A stretch of 64,000 nucleotides of DNA from assembly GCA_002633005.1 (NCBI GenBank), contig NMRA01000269.1, positions 141,070-205,069 of the forward strand. The letters are read 5' to 3'. Made by a program: the position numbers and the translations under genes. The stretch comes from Phoronis australis (lineage: Eukaryota; Phoronida; Phoronidae). Under the pieces are notes generated by a model. That model made no database searches and was not told where the DNA came from. It saw only the letters and a program-made list of their open reading frames with translations. Positions 33,841-45,440 of this stretch are shown one piece after another (position 1 is the first letter of the stretch; every line of letters starts with the position of its first letter).

Positions 33841-36800
33841 AGATTCAAATACATTTTACGGTTTCGCAGCCATGTTTTCACGGTATAAAAACTGTCCAGG
33901 TTTAACTGTTCATATTTTTCCTTGAATGAAAGCTATTGATTTATTATTCACTTGGCATTGTTTAGTGGTGCCTATAGATTGTTACACAGATGTCTTGAAA
34001 CACGATTCCGATTTACCGCCCTCATTTAGTAGTTTTACTACACTGCCCCCCGTTATGCCATTTTGAGGTTGTGTTCAGTACACTGCTGTACCAAATCTGC
34101 CCCCACTGCTATGAGAATGAAACTTAGCCAAAATGTTGACAAAACATATTACTTTCATTGCATAAAATAAAAACTTTGTCAGCCAGTGTATTAGTTATAC
34201 ATTTTGGCACCTCAAATGTACTAAAATGAGAAATTGTCATATATCTGAGATCGATGCGTGAGCACCGTAAAATCCGATTGTCCTTCATATTTTTCGATAT
34301 TTTGTAACAAGGTAGTTCCTCCTGAATGTTTTGAACGTTTTACTACTCATCACTTTGGGCTATAGTACCCCTAAATATCACACATGGCTCCATTTTGTAA
34401 AAAGCCGATTATGTCCTCCGCAGTGAACAGGGTTAGACATGAACTCGACAAATGTAGGTTATTTTGATTTACAGTTGTTTTACTTAGCAATTTCCTCATG
34501 GGTATTTCTTCACACATATTCAAGTCAGATTTTCTGTTGATCAAATGTTCATGCAATGCATTGAAATATCAAATGAATGATAAGTTTGGTGGCATGACCG
34601 CAGTTTTTCACACGACTTAAAACAAAAGACCGCAGAAATTTTCCTGACGAAATACCGGATTTGCAGTTCTCTAAAAACATTCGAATGACAAGACAAACTC
34701 CACCACTGTCCATGGCAACTCGTCGCATGTTTTTTGCCCATTGGTCCTATCATTGTTTTCCATTGTTGTGTCACTGTTGGATATAACAACACAGGTCGCA
34801 TGGATATAGGACCTTGCGTACATCAGACCGTTGCCGATACGTGCTCGCCATTATATCTTTATTATAACAATGAAGATGCTAATCTATTGTTCCCTATGCG
34901 ACCAGGTTTCCCGTGGATGACCTCAGAAGAGGAATCCCAAAGTATCCACAAACAATGACCACGCACCTTAGTAACTATTACCGCGCACACGAATCCTTTC
35001 CGTGGAACCTAAACACCAAATTTTTATATCCGTGTATTGTGTTGTATTGCTCATGGTACGGGTTCAGACTCTGTTGTATTAAGATTCCAATCCCCAACCC
35101 AATCTGTAGTTTGAGTAAAATTTCAAGACAATGCAGGTTTATGGATTTAGTCTCCTTAAAACGAAGAGTAAAAATCAAATTCTGCACAGGTTTTTTAAAA
35201 GTAATCAATTATTGGAAGATCACACATCTAAAAAATAAAACAATGTTTGACAATTTTTTTCATTATCTTATTTGAAAATTGCCTACCTCACAGACAACTC
35301 ATCTAAGCTGAAAATATTCCTTGTGAAAAAATATAAAATACCAACCAGAGACTTGTGTACTACAGAATATGTTTTCATAATACAATGCAAAGATAATTGT
35401 ACAGTCAAAAGTGCAAATATTATGACTCTAATCAAAAAATATGCCTTCTAGATCTTTTCAACACTCTAATTGCTACAGGACAGAGTCAACCACACAAAGC
35501 CCATAAAGTCAGGGAATTACATTTAAGGTGACGTAGTCTCACTGCGAAAAACTTATTTCGCAATATCGCTGACAACACTGGAAATCTCTTCTTCACAAAC
35601 TTGAGGTAGCTGTATTTACCAGATCAATGTTCTTATCAAAACTAACCATCACAAAGTGACAAATTGGCATGACGGTTCCAATTAGGCAGCATTTTACATT
35701 GAAATGGTCATGAAAAAATACTTTTGCAACATGGTTTGCATTACAATTGCCCTACGATTACAGTTGTACATACATTCTAGACCACTACCAAAATTACCCA
35801 TGGGAACCATGAAATGGTCAATTTGCCAAGAAAAACAAGGAGCCACCAGAGCTAATGTGGAAATACTTTTCAGTACTGCAACAAAAATCATTTGAAGTGG
35901 ACATAAACTCGCCTAGAATCACATAAAACAACTTTTGATTTAGACATTTTACCATCACGAAATAGGTATTACTGCCAGGTCACTTTTGAGCAATTTCAGA
36001 ACTTTGAAAGATCTGGCAGAATGCAATTGCTAGAGACCAGACTAATAGTGTGTGATTTTATACACACGGCATGGTCTCAAGGAATAGCAAACTGTCAATT
36101 CGCTATAACTCCAGAAATCACTTCCCATCTGGATAAGGAACAAACTGAGCAAATTTTATAGAGGTAGATGGTCTAAATCAAAACTTATTACCTCCTGGAC
36201 AGAATATGGGTTTACAGCCCAGGTAGAAAGATAAGTTAACGAAACCAGCCTAACTGCAACAGGGTCTCAAATTTCAGTAATATATACCCATTTACAAACA
36301 AAAATCTCTGATGGTAAATAAAATGCGGAAACATAAATTCAGATCAATTATGCATCTTCAAGGAAAAGGAACAGTACAGTGGTCAGAAATCATCTAAATG
36401 TGATGGCCACACTGAGAAATCCTGTCAGACCAAAAAATCCAGTGGCTAAACAAAATGAACAATGTACCATTACCATGTGGCCCAGGAACATGATCCGTGC
36501 CCGAAGAAAAATTCAGTCTTAGACTAGGTAAATTTTAGATTTGTGCTGTTCACACAAGCAGTTCTGGTGCAAACAAAGCTTTCGACAACACACAAGCCTA
36601 CTTCTCTACAAAGCTGTGCTGATACAATAATACCCCCACTGGATTTAGCAGATCAGCCAGAGTATTTACAGGTCCAGCCACTGTACTGTTTCCTCCCTTT
36701 GAATTTTTACAATGCTACATCCTTGACAATCGCAGATTGCCTCTTTCAATGCATACTTCACTTCCTCTGTCCCAGTTTCCCCACATTTGCTGAGAGTGGC

Positions 36801-37254
36801 CTATCTCAAGAAATTACTTTGGACCTGTTGTGGTATAAGCCAGTAATCTTTGGCAAATACTTTTCCCCCCGACTCGTTCCTCAAGCTACAAATTCTCTTT
36901 GACATATCTTCTGGGAGTACACTTTACGGCCTCTCTCTAGCCCCCTCACTTAGTTGTCCAGAAGGGTACCTGCTTGCTGGTTGTGAACTTTTCCATACCC
37001 AACCTTTACTAATAATCGGCAAGTCTCCAACTTCAGCAGAAGCCACTTCTTCAGCATAAGCCTTTCCTGATTCCTAAAATTGTATTAATGAAAAAATTAA
37101 ACATATTAAATTTAATGTGGCCACTTCGGCTCAGAAAATATGAATACCAAGCTAAAGTGAAGGCACCAATAATTTTTACGGCTTTAGCATGTTTAATTAA
37201 CTTCATAATCGCAGAAATTCATTGGCAGACATAACATACTCCCTAGTCTCTAAA
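33841..37254. other. Largely unique AT-rich DNA, no gene recognised
   Basis: No filamin-like or other domain found on either strand. The longest open frames (34913-35275 and 36543-36902, plus) lack recognisable motifs and have no splice-consistent neighbours. It may be the interior of a large element bounded by the repeats at 33694 and 37255. Confidence 0.4.
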
Positions 37255-37430
37255 AGTACCCTTACAAAAATGAACTTAAGTTTTCATCGAAAAACTTAAG
37301 TTTTTGGTCTGAAAAACTTAAGTTTTCATTCCCGAAAACTTAAGTTTTTGGCGAAAACTTAAGTATTTTGGAACAAGTTTTTTGGAACGAACTTAAGTTT
37401 TCATAACTTAAGTTTTCAAAAAACTTGAAC
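37255..37430. repeat. Cluster of AACTTAAGTT palindromes
   Basis: Seven or more copies of AACTTAAGTT or a close derivative within ~150 bp, separated by A/T spacers of irregular length. The left end 'cccttacaaaaatgaacttaag' is the inverted counterpart of the end of the nested repeat at 33160-33185. Confidence 0.75.
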
Positions 37431-37716
37431 CCTTGCTTGTCTTGCAAAACGTGCTTTGTCTATATGAGTGATCCTGGTTGATTATACCGCAGGCTCAATT
37501 CAGCTTTTACAACTCGGGATATTTGTTTTGCAGTCGTCTTCGCTTACTTCCTGGCAGTGTCCCTTCAATTCATATTAAATCAAGGAAACCAACCCTGCTG
37601 CCTTCCCAGAAAGTGTCTGCCTTGTCTGGGAGTCCAAAGCAAAAGACACAGAGATCTTTGGTTTCAAGGAAGCTTGAGTCTGCAAGGGTAGGTTAATTAT
37701 AAATTGTAACGTATAT

Positions 37717-38219
37717 ACAGCACACATCACGAATTTTTGGCCGACCGGTCGGAAATTGGTCGACGACCGGCCGTCGACCGGTCGTCTAGCCGACCACCAG
37801 CCGACCAACAACGGTCGGCTGGGAGCCGTCTGCTTAGTCGCCTCTGTGGTCGGCACTTGGGTCGGCTAATTGGTCGCCTAGCTTAGACGACCAATTCGGA
37901 TTAAGCGTGTCCTTGGTCGGCAATTAGCATTTTATGACTTAGCGGGTGAACTTTGGACAAACAAACATTTAACTGTTCGCTGTTCGTTCAGCAGTGGCAA
38001 CTCCGGTCTTGACATCGGTTTATCAAATTTTGTTCAACTATTAAATGGAGGTAAAATCGAATCAACCTACAAATACGAAGTGCGTGGCATTACACAAGCC
38101 GAATACCTTATGTTGAATTAATGACGGCGTGGTAAAATCAAACGTTAAGTGATATAGCGGAAAAATAATTTCTAACTTTAGATATCAGACTTTTTATGCA
38201 GTGCATTATGCATAAAAAC
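37717..38219 (+). repeat. Second copy of the CCGACC-rich repeat
   Basis: Homologous to 1397-1868; begins ACAGCACACATCACGAATTT and has an even denser GGTCGG/CCGACC head including the palindrome CGACCGGTCG. Truncated by the gap at 38220. Confidence 0.7.
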
Positions 38220-38694
38220 NNNNNNNNNNNNNNNNNNNNNNNNNNNNNNNNNNNNNNNNNNNNNNNNNNNNNNNNNNNNNNNNNNNNNNNNNNNNNNNNN
38301 NNNNNNNNNNNNNNNNNNNNNNNNNNNNNNNNNNNNNNNNNNNNNNNNNNNNNNNNNNNNNNNNNNNNNNNNNNNNNNNNNNNNNNNNNNNNNNNNNNNN
38401 NNNNNNNNNNNNNNNNNNNNNNNNNNNNNNNNNNNNNNNNNNNNNNNNNNNNNNNNNNNNNNNNNNNNNNNNNNNNNNNNNNNNNNNNNNNNNNNNNNNN
38501 NNNNNNNNNNNNNNNNNNNNNNNNNNNNNNNNNNNNNNNNNNNNNNNNNNNNNNNNNNNNNNNNNNNNNNNNNNNNNNNNNNNNNNNNNNNNNNNNNNNN
38601 NNNNNNNNNNNNNNNNNNNNNNNNNNNNNNNNNNNNNNNNNNNNNNNNNNNNNNNNNNNNNNNNNNNNNNNNNNNNNNNNNNNNNNNNNNNNNN
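38220..38694. other. Assembly gap (N)
   Basis: 475 undetermined bases. It separates copy A and exons 5-6 from block B. Confidence 1.
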
Positions 38695-39060
38695 TTCCAC
38701 ACCAAGAAATTGCCTCATTTTGCCCCCAAGAACACTTCCCTTGTATCTCCTAAACCACCAAACTTTGTGGTGTCATACTTCCCCCAATTTCTCTCATCCC
38801 TAATGTGATTTATCAGACTAAACATGGATCTGAATGGCTGACCCCCCACCTTGCCGCTTGTTGGCTGTACAGTGGTCGGTGGATCCGTGGACTGATACTT
38901 AACATCGAAGTTTGATGATTTATTGGTGTTAAACGATGACTTCAAGCGATAAGCTAACACCAGTAACCCGAAAAATTCCTGAACCAAAAGTTTCAACATA
39001 AATGTTGAGCTCAGTACTGTGTTCTGCAATAAAAAGCAAGTGGACAATGTTTTGATGACC
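38695..39060. repeat. Fragments of dispersed elements
   Basis: Contains the inverted 'accttgccgc' segment of the 33694 repeat, and a ~60-bp stretch (tttattggtgttaaacgatg...) shared with the right part of the TTAA transposon at 44450-44500. Confidence 0.55.
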
Positions 39061-39169
39061 AATGCGTGGGCCGAAACTGCTGAGCACCCAGCGTGTTACA
39101 TTTGTCTGCTGCGTTTTTCCTTTGGCCTAACTGGTGTCGGTTAGTGCCTGGGACAAATAGATACATTGC

Positions 39170-39890
39170 ATCATAGACTATAGTACATGGACCGCCAACT
39201 CCGTATACTTTCAGTGGACGAAATCTGTGAGCTTACGCACAAGCCCTTACGTCATTATTCACTGGCGACACCTGGCTAAATTTTCTGGTGCCATTTCCGG
39301 CAAGTCCGTCGTCTGCTAATCATGGTCGGCTGCTGTGTGGCCGCTTGTTCGGCCACACACGCGAAATGCAAAGGGATTAGCTTCAATACCATCCGAAGAC
39401 CCCATAATCGGCTGTGGAAGAAAAGCTAACTTCTTGTGTCTACGTGAATGGCATTTTTTTCACCAATAAGGCTTTGTATATTTGTTCAAGCCACTTCGAA
39501 AATGAATGTTTTTAAGACCCTCTGATGGGCCTACTACTTAATCCTGTCTTCACAAATCCATTTTTCTTTTCTCCGTTTTGATGAAAACTATCTGGTGAAC
39601 TTTTCGACGAAAATTGTCCGCTAAATTTCTTCCAAAGGTAGTGACTCGTGAACTCTTGTCCTTACTAGGAACTTCAGCCATAGTCTAATGAGCGAATTAA
39701 CCAAATTACTCTTCGCTGGCCCTGATTAGACGGTTGGTCTCAGCAGAATGGGCATATTTGGCCAGGATTTGGAACAGCGATTTCAACAAATTCACACTGA
39801 TTCGTGTACAAATAAATAGAACACTTCAGAAATAACCACCTGGACCAGTCAAAATCTATCTCACAATTCAACAGCAGGTTACATACTCAT
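39170..39890. mobile_element. THAP-containing element, inverted relative to 8900-9340
   Basis: Outer parts are inverted copies of 9160-9340 and 8880-9130. The middle carries a THAP fragment on the plus strand and an opposing short frame starting MAEVPSKDKSSRVTTFGR at 39681 on the minus strand. The 9 kb relatives lack the THAP middle. The complete unit is not delimited. Confidence 0.5.
39322..39519 (+). pseudogene. THAP zinc-finger fragment, frameshifted
   Basis: ATG at 39322 opens MVGCCVAACSATHAKCKGIS followed by F and, after a basic stretch, a Trp, then a stop. In another frame 39477-39518 reads YICSSHFENECF and stops. Together these are the C-x4-C start and the C-x2-H-F end of the THAP C2CH zinc finger, with the central Trp between. 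THAP domains bind DNA and are found in P-element/THAP9-type and Kolobok transposases as well as host proteins. The frameshift in the middle and the immediate stop show that this copy is broken. Confidence 0.65.
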
Positions 39891-40378
39891 TTATTAATGT
39901 CGACTGTATGCCGCACAAAACTTGAACCATCTTAGCCAAGTACGCTGCAGCCTATGAAAATACCGAAAACTAACCGGAGTTTCAACTTCTTTACAAACAT
40001 GGAACAGGGATATCAAAGGGGTATAAAGGTTGTTTTTATGCTTCAATGTTATATTTTTGTAAGCAGGCAAATGTTTTTTATTTAAATCTGCCTTAATTCC
40101 TACTATTTCAAAGGTATTTCCAACCTTACGCCTTTCAAATGAACATTTATGACAAAAACGTAATTCTTCAACCGGTTTTGTAAAGTCCTTCATCACCTGT
40201 ATATAATATGAACCAATCCTACTCCTAATGTAACAAAAAGGCCCCTTGCATACTAAGTATGGTCCTGAAATATTGGATCGGTTCTGTTAACGCAACCTCG
40301 CACGTAACCTTTTATGAATTTACCGTAGTTGGCTACAGACAGGCCCACCTTTATAAAAACTGGCAACACAGACAAACT
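39891..40378. other. Unassigned DNA
   Basis: No gene or repeat recognised; short frames only. Confidence 0.3.
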
Positions 40379-40533
40379 CATGCGCGCACCCAGGGGAAAA
40401 GTCCCAGAGAAAGAGACGAAAGTCCACCACAGTACCCCGTTTTTTATTTTAGTTCTCACGATTTTTTGTTAGCAAAGTGTCCACTTTGCCAGAGATTCGA
40501 GCCTCCCAAAATTAGAGGCTGGGTGCGCGCATG
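40379..40533. mobile_element. MITE with perfect CATGCGCGCACCCAG inverted ends
   Basis: 155 bp; left end CATGCGCGCACCCAG (40379-40393) and right end CTGGGTGCGCGCATG (40519-40533) are exact complements. Flanks show no clear duplicated target. Relatives at 21386-21607 and 45221-45440 have different interiors. Confidence 0.7.
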
Positions 40534-41520
40534 AAACGTCTACACAAGTTGCACCCAATGCAGCTCCTGGTTTAATCGCGGGCTTCTTTTTTAAAGTTTG
40601 GTCAGGTATATATAAAGCCACAAACATGGAAGTTCACTGAAACACGTCTACCTTACAAATGTGACAATCCCTAGCCTCGGAAAACTTGAGAACCCGACAA
40701 AAATACTAATGATGAAATACCGGTGATGATAATCATCCACTTTGTTAATTTAGTTCACCTACACAATTGGAAATAGCGGCTAAAATGAAACTCATTCGAG
40801 TAAGCACCACGTCATGCGGTCCTTCTGCACACAAGGCACTAGGACATTCCATTTCCAGCCGCAATGTTGGTTCGTTTGTGTCATGTACCACGAGTTTGGT
40901 CAGCTCCAGGCTCCCATAGGCTGATGATTGTCATGTGTCATACATAGGGCTCCTTTGTTCTCAGTAAAGTTATATTTCCTGCCATCAGTACTTCACTTTA
41001 GCAGCACTTAGGTTCGAGTTTAATCTCTCTTCAAGTTTTTCCCACCCTCTACCACGCTCTCCTTTCGGTGGTTCCTCTTACCTGATTTCTGGAGCTTTTT
41101 ATTGCCCATCTTTCCCGACATTATTATTTTATCCTTGTGTTATCTGTACACTCATATTTCTGTACCTTATCAGTCATAATAAATGACCTTATATCGCCTA
41201 TACACGGTCTTCTTTTTATCTCTGGAAACTGAGCTTGCGACACACCTATTATTTTCGGGACATATTTCGACCATAAAGTCTCTTATTTTAAGTACACTGT
41301 AACAATTGGCTTTGTTGAAGTCGCATGTGTGTGGTTTTGATCCACTTGAGGACATTAATATTAATTAAGAGGACTGTCAGTCATGGGAATGTTTTCATGA
41401 GAAAAAAATCTAGTCCTTTAAAACATATAACCTGTTTATGACACAAATTGAATGTAATGTCCTGAATTGGAGAATTCTACCAGTTATTTGTAGTATAACC
41501 TTCACTGTTTCCCATGACAG

Positions 41521-41775
41521 GAGGTCCTTTCCATCCGCAAGTCATTGACACACGTCGCGTTGCTGCGGTGGGCGGCTGGCATAGCGTGATGGACACTGAG
41601 AACAGAGATCACCTAGTGCCTAACGAAACTAACACGATCATGATTGAGACGACTTCTTCTGGATCAGGCAAGCTGGAGGTCACGGTTACTGGACCTGCTC
41701 GGAAAACGATACCGGCCAGCGTCCATCAGCAGAATGACGACCAAACGGTGATCACATTCACACCTGTAGAGACAG
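41521..41775 (+). CDS. Filamin-type repeat protein, exon 1 (copy B)
   Basis: 255 bp, same splice sites and phases as 18562-18816. It begins GGPFHPQVIDTRRV and ends VITFTPVETG. By hand alignment 13 bases differ from copy A and they change 11 codons, all altering the amino acid: Ser-Gly, Val-Asp, Asn-Pro, Asp-Glu, Pro-Ser, Ile-Val, Gly-Arg, Asp-Asn, Gly-Asp, Pro-Thr, Ile-Thr. No silent difference was found. The Gly-Arg change falls in the conserved GPAGK turn and may affect folding, so copy B could be less functional. Confidence 0.85.
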
Positions 41776-42991
41776 GTAAAGTCACGTTTTTACAATTCAG
41801 TTTTTCATCTGTGCAGCATGACACTATCTTTTCGTTGTTGCACATCGGCACTGTTCTCAGTGTCTCCAGTGGGAGCTGCAATTGTTCGAGGGCTTACATT
41901 GTTTTAGCCAGTTAGTTGATATTAAGCAGAGCACTTATTCATGCAAATTTTCGGTTCCAGTTATTTGAATGAGGGTTAGGAATCCTGTGGCCAGTTGCAC
42001 GAAACAGTTCCAAATAAGGACTCAACGAAGTTCCCTAAATCTACACAGGGCCGTGGGAAGCGGGGGGAGGCACTTTTGTCCCTCTGTACATGTAAATCCG
42101 ACACTGCCAAGTATTCTCGAGGGACGTTGAGATTCCAAATTCATCAAAAAAAAACAAAAAACAGCACAGCAGTATCAAGACATTCTACACAAACAACCAA
42201 AAAATGTATAAAATACAATAGGATTGACCACCATCTAAAGAGTGGAATTTTGTACGTGAATTCAACTATTTGTAAATTACACGAATGAACTATTTCCGAG
42301 GGTTAGTTATAAAATAATGTTATTGTTACCCATAGTATTACAAGAATAGCATCTGTTTTGAAAATGGTTACGATGAGTTGTTTGTAAGGAATTCCCACAT
42401 GTGGGAAACACTGCTGTCGAGGCTACCATTGGGGTGACCGTGTACATGTTGAACGAGTGTACTCAAATACTCTCAATAATAAACAAATATTTCAGCGTTT
42501 TTTGAGGTCAAGTTAAAACTCGTGAACCGTTATAAGTTCTTCGGAAATGAGAAAAAATACACCTAACTATGAATCTCCCATTTTCCCCGGCTAAAAATCT
42601 GCGAGTATGGCTGCAGAAATTGCTTATAACATTCCGTTTTGATCAACAAATGTGTTGGTTTCTAATTTACATGTTTATTTGTCTACGAAAGCCGTCAGGT
42701 TAATAAATGATTTTGGCAATTAGAAGCTAATCTTTTAAGAAAGGATGACGATTCATGGAATTTAGTTGAAGCCTGAATATGGAAAAACTCTATAATCAGA
42801 TCCCCGAATAGAATAGTGCACTTGGACTCTTTTTGCCTATCTAAAATAACTCTCAAAGACTTTCCGAGATTTGTACACTTCTCAAAAATTTACTCCCAAT
42901 TCAAATGACAATAAATACAATACATTGCTCTTTGACTTTGCTACAAGATTTATTGTTTAAACTCACGAACAGGGGATCAAAAAGGAATTAA

Positions 42992-44668
42992 AGGAAAATG
43001 CCACCCGATTTAATTAGTCTTTTTTGCCGTCTTAATCGGTCTATTTCCACATCGCCTCGCATACGGTCGACCTTACCTTGCCAAGAGGTGTCGCGTTAAC
43101 CTGTGAGGAAGGTGAGAAACGACGATAGCGACGTCAGTGGTTCATATGTGCAGAGTGAATGCCGCTATGTTGCGTTGTGGTGCATCGTTCCCGCTTGTCC
43201 GAACTAAGCAGCTGCGAGGAAAGCGGGTATATCGTTTTTTTTTTACTTCCTCGAGAGTCCCAAATGCTTAGGAAGTGGCTCATGGTAGTGAAGAATGAAA
43301 TGTACGCAGTAAATAGCACGTATGAGGCCGTGAAACATCTCCGTGTCTGTGGCCTGCAGACGTCGACAGTGCCTGTCGAATGTCGGCTTACCAAATAACT
43401 CCATACGTTCCGTTGTCTGAGCTTGTTCACGGCGCCTCTCTAGTATTTCTTCATCACTCAGTGTATTCCTGTTCGTATTAATAGCCTGTAAAATTTAACG
43501 ATCCACCTGCGAAGTCGGGACTGGTGATCTCTAGCTCGTCCTCAGTCGGGATGCGTTTATTACTCAGCGTTCTGTTTCAAAATGAATTATTCTCACCCTA
43601 ACCAATGCTTATATAAAACTAAAACAAAGTTTGACTCATTAGATGCAATTTGTCATGCCTTTGGAGTGTTCGTGAGTGCAAATAATTTGAGAAGCCAACA
43701 ATGAATAAATCACTGCGTTGCCGGCTTTAGGTGCAATAAAACTAATTGACGGGACACCGAGGCCGTGTGAGCTCATGCTAATTTAGTGTTTGCTGGCAGA
43801 AACTGTTGTGAAACAACTCGATTTCCATCCCACGGCCAGATGTTAGGGGAATCTTTATTTACATTTACATTACTCAAATAATGATTGTCAATGTACAATT
43901 TCTGCCCTGACGGTGCTGTGGCCAAAGCGGAACCTGAAATCGCGGCCCCCGACGAGTAAGTAGATTTGTAGTTTCGTGCCTAATTCACCAACATAAGCAC
44001 GTGCACATTATCTTGGCTCACTAGTATAGTATTTTCTTGACTGGAAGTTTAGTTTCCACTGAATTTTGGCTGGTTTATGTTTGTGATGTCTGATCAGTTT
44101 CCGAGCCACTAGCTGGCTGGGATAACGAGTCAATCTGGCCGGCCGCGGCGGGCCTGATCGGGCTCCCGAGCCACTGGCCAGGATAACAAGCGTTTCGTGT
44201 TTAGAACTAAAAAAATCACAAGTCAAAACAACACAGATCTATGTTCTCCTGTGTGTATCTCACGGAATATACTTCGAAATTATCTCCGAACAGACACCAA
44301 ACTCCTGCTACGGACCTTATTGGCCTGCCGAATTTTGTAGGGTACGGTGTGTCCAAATACCAATAAATCCGTAAGAGCGAAATAGAACAACACGTTTTTA
44401 TAAGAACTCGGTGTATTTTTAAGGGTTTTATATGGAAGTTACATGATTTATTGGTGTTAAACGATGACTTCAAGCCATAAGCTGACACCAGTAACCCGTG
44501 TTGTGAACTGCTGAAAGACTGTGTGTGAAACCGATGACGTCATTGGGTAATTTCAACACCTCCGTCTGCCGTCAGGTGTCAGGTAACGCAACCGTACGTG
44601 TCGTCATGGAGTAGAACTACTCGATCTAAATTGATACAAATTAGGTTGTTTTTGGGTGGCATGCTCCT
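42992..44668. mobile_element. TTAA-target DNA transposon with THAP remnant, present only in block B
   Basis: 1677 bp; ends AGGAAAATGCCACCC and GGGTGGCATGCTCCT, flanked by TTAA (42988-42991 and 44669-44672). Block A holds the empty site 'aggaattaagtcatt' near 20832-20846. It shares ~1.4 kb with the element at 31543. A THAP-like frame (43159-43398) together with TTAA targets fits the Kolobok superfamily, which combines both traits; piggyBac also uses TTAA but lacks THAP. No catalytic domain is visible, so this copy is non-autonomous. Confidence 0.85.
43159..43398 (+). pseudogene. THAP-like zinc-finger ORF in the TTAA element
   Basis: 79 codons: starts MPLCCVVVHRSRL (compare the M-P-x-C-C-V start of many THAP proteins), then FFLLPRESQMLRKWLMVVKN with the conserved Pro and Trp, then HLRVCGLQ. 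The third Cys is kept, but the second zinc Cys (here His/Arg) and the terminal His (here Gln) are lost, so zinc binding is doubtful. It may be the relic of exon 1 of a Kolobok-type transposase. Confidence 0.5.
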
Positions 44669-45220
44669 TTAAGTCATTAAATCAAGGTAAACGCATTGCT
44701 CATGGATTTGATTGTTGGTTTCTGATTTACATCTTTATGTATCTACGAAAATGGACTTATTGAGATCTGATTTTTTGACAATTAGAAGCTAATTTTGTAA
44801 GAAATGACAATGCTTCAATGAACGAAGTTGCAAGCCGACACTGGGAAAATTTGATCTATTACCAGATCCCCAAATATAAAAGAACGCTAAACTGTTTTTG
44901 TTTATCTGAACTATGTCTCAAGGAAATTGACGAATTTCGGACAGCTCTACAAAGTGTTCCAAAATGCTCTCACAATTCAAATGACAATAATTTTTTATTG
45001 GGTTAGGAGCTAGATTACTGGGTTTAAGTTTACAAACCGTAGATCGAAAAAAGATGTTTAAGTACTTAAATAAATAAAATCTAACTCATGGGTCATCAAC
45101 TTGGAAAGGTTCTCTTTGAACTTCCTTGATCTTTTTAGTGTCCAGTAGTATTGCGCAATGGATTTTTGTTCTTCAAAACTGAATCGTTTGCTTGCATTTC
45201 CGTGCATACTACACACACGG

Positions 45221-45440
45221 CATGCGCGCACCCAGTTTAATATTTTTGAGGATGTGAACCTTTTACGAAAGAAACAAATACGGAATACGGGGTTCGTTCG
45301 GGGCTATGAATTCTGCATATGCCGAATTCCTGCCTTTTTAGTGGATATTTGTCTCGCGTTTCATGGACAGTTTGTTTATTTGAGGCGGACCTTTTTGCCC
45401 AAACGGGGGTCTCGTTCGAGCCCCCTTGGGTGCGCGCATG
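45221..45440. mobile_element. MITE with CATGCGCGCACCCAG ends (block B)
   Basis: Counterpart of 21386-21607 in block B, 220 bp, same ends with one mismatch in the right end. Confidence 0.65.

Noticed and set aside
36543-37059. Plus-strand open frames of 119 and 69 codons
   Set aside because: No recognisable domain, overlapping frames, no splice-compatible neighbours and no second copy to test conservation.
38178-38753. Long open frames across the first N block
   Set aside because: They consist almost entirely of undetermined bases; the same is true of frames at 52711-53450.
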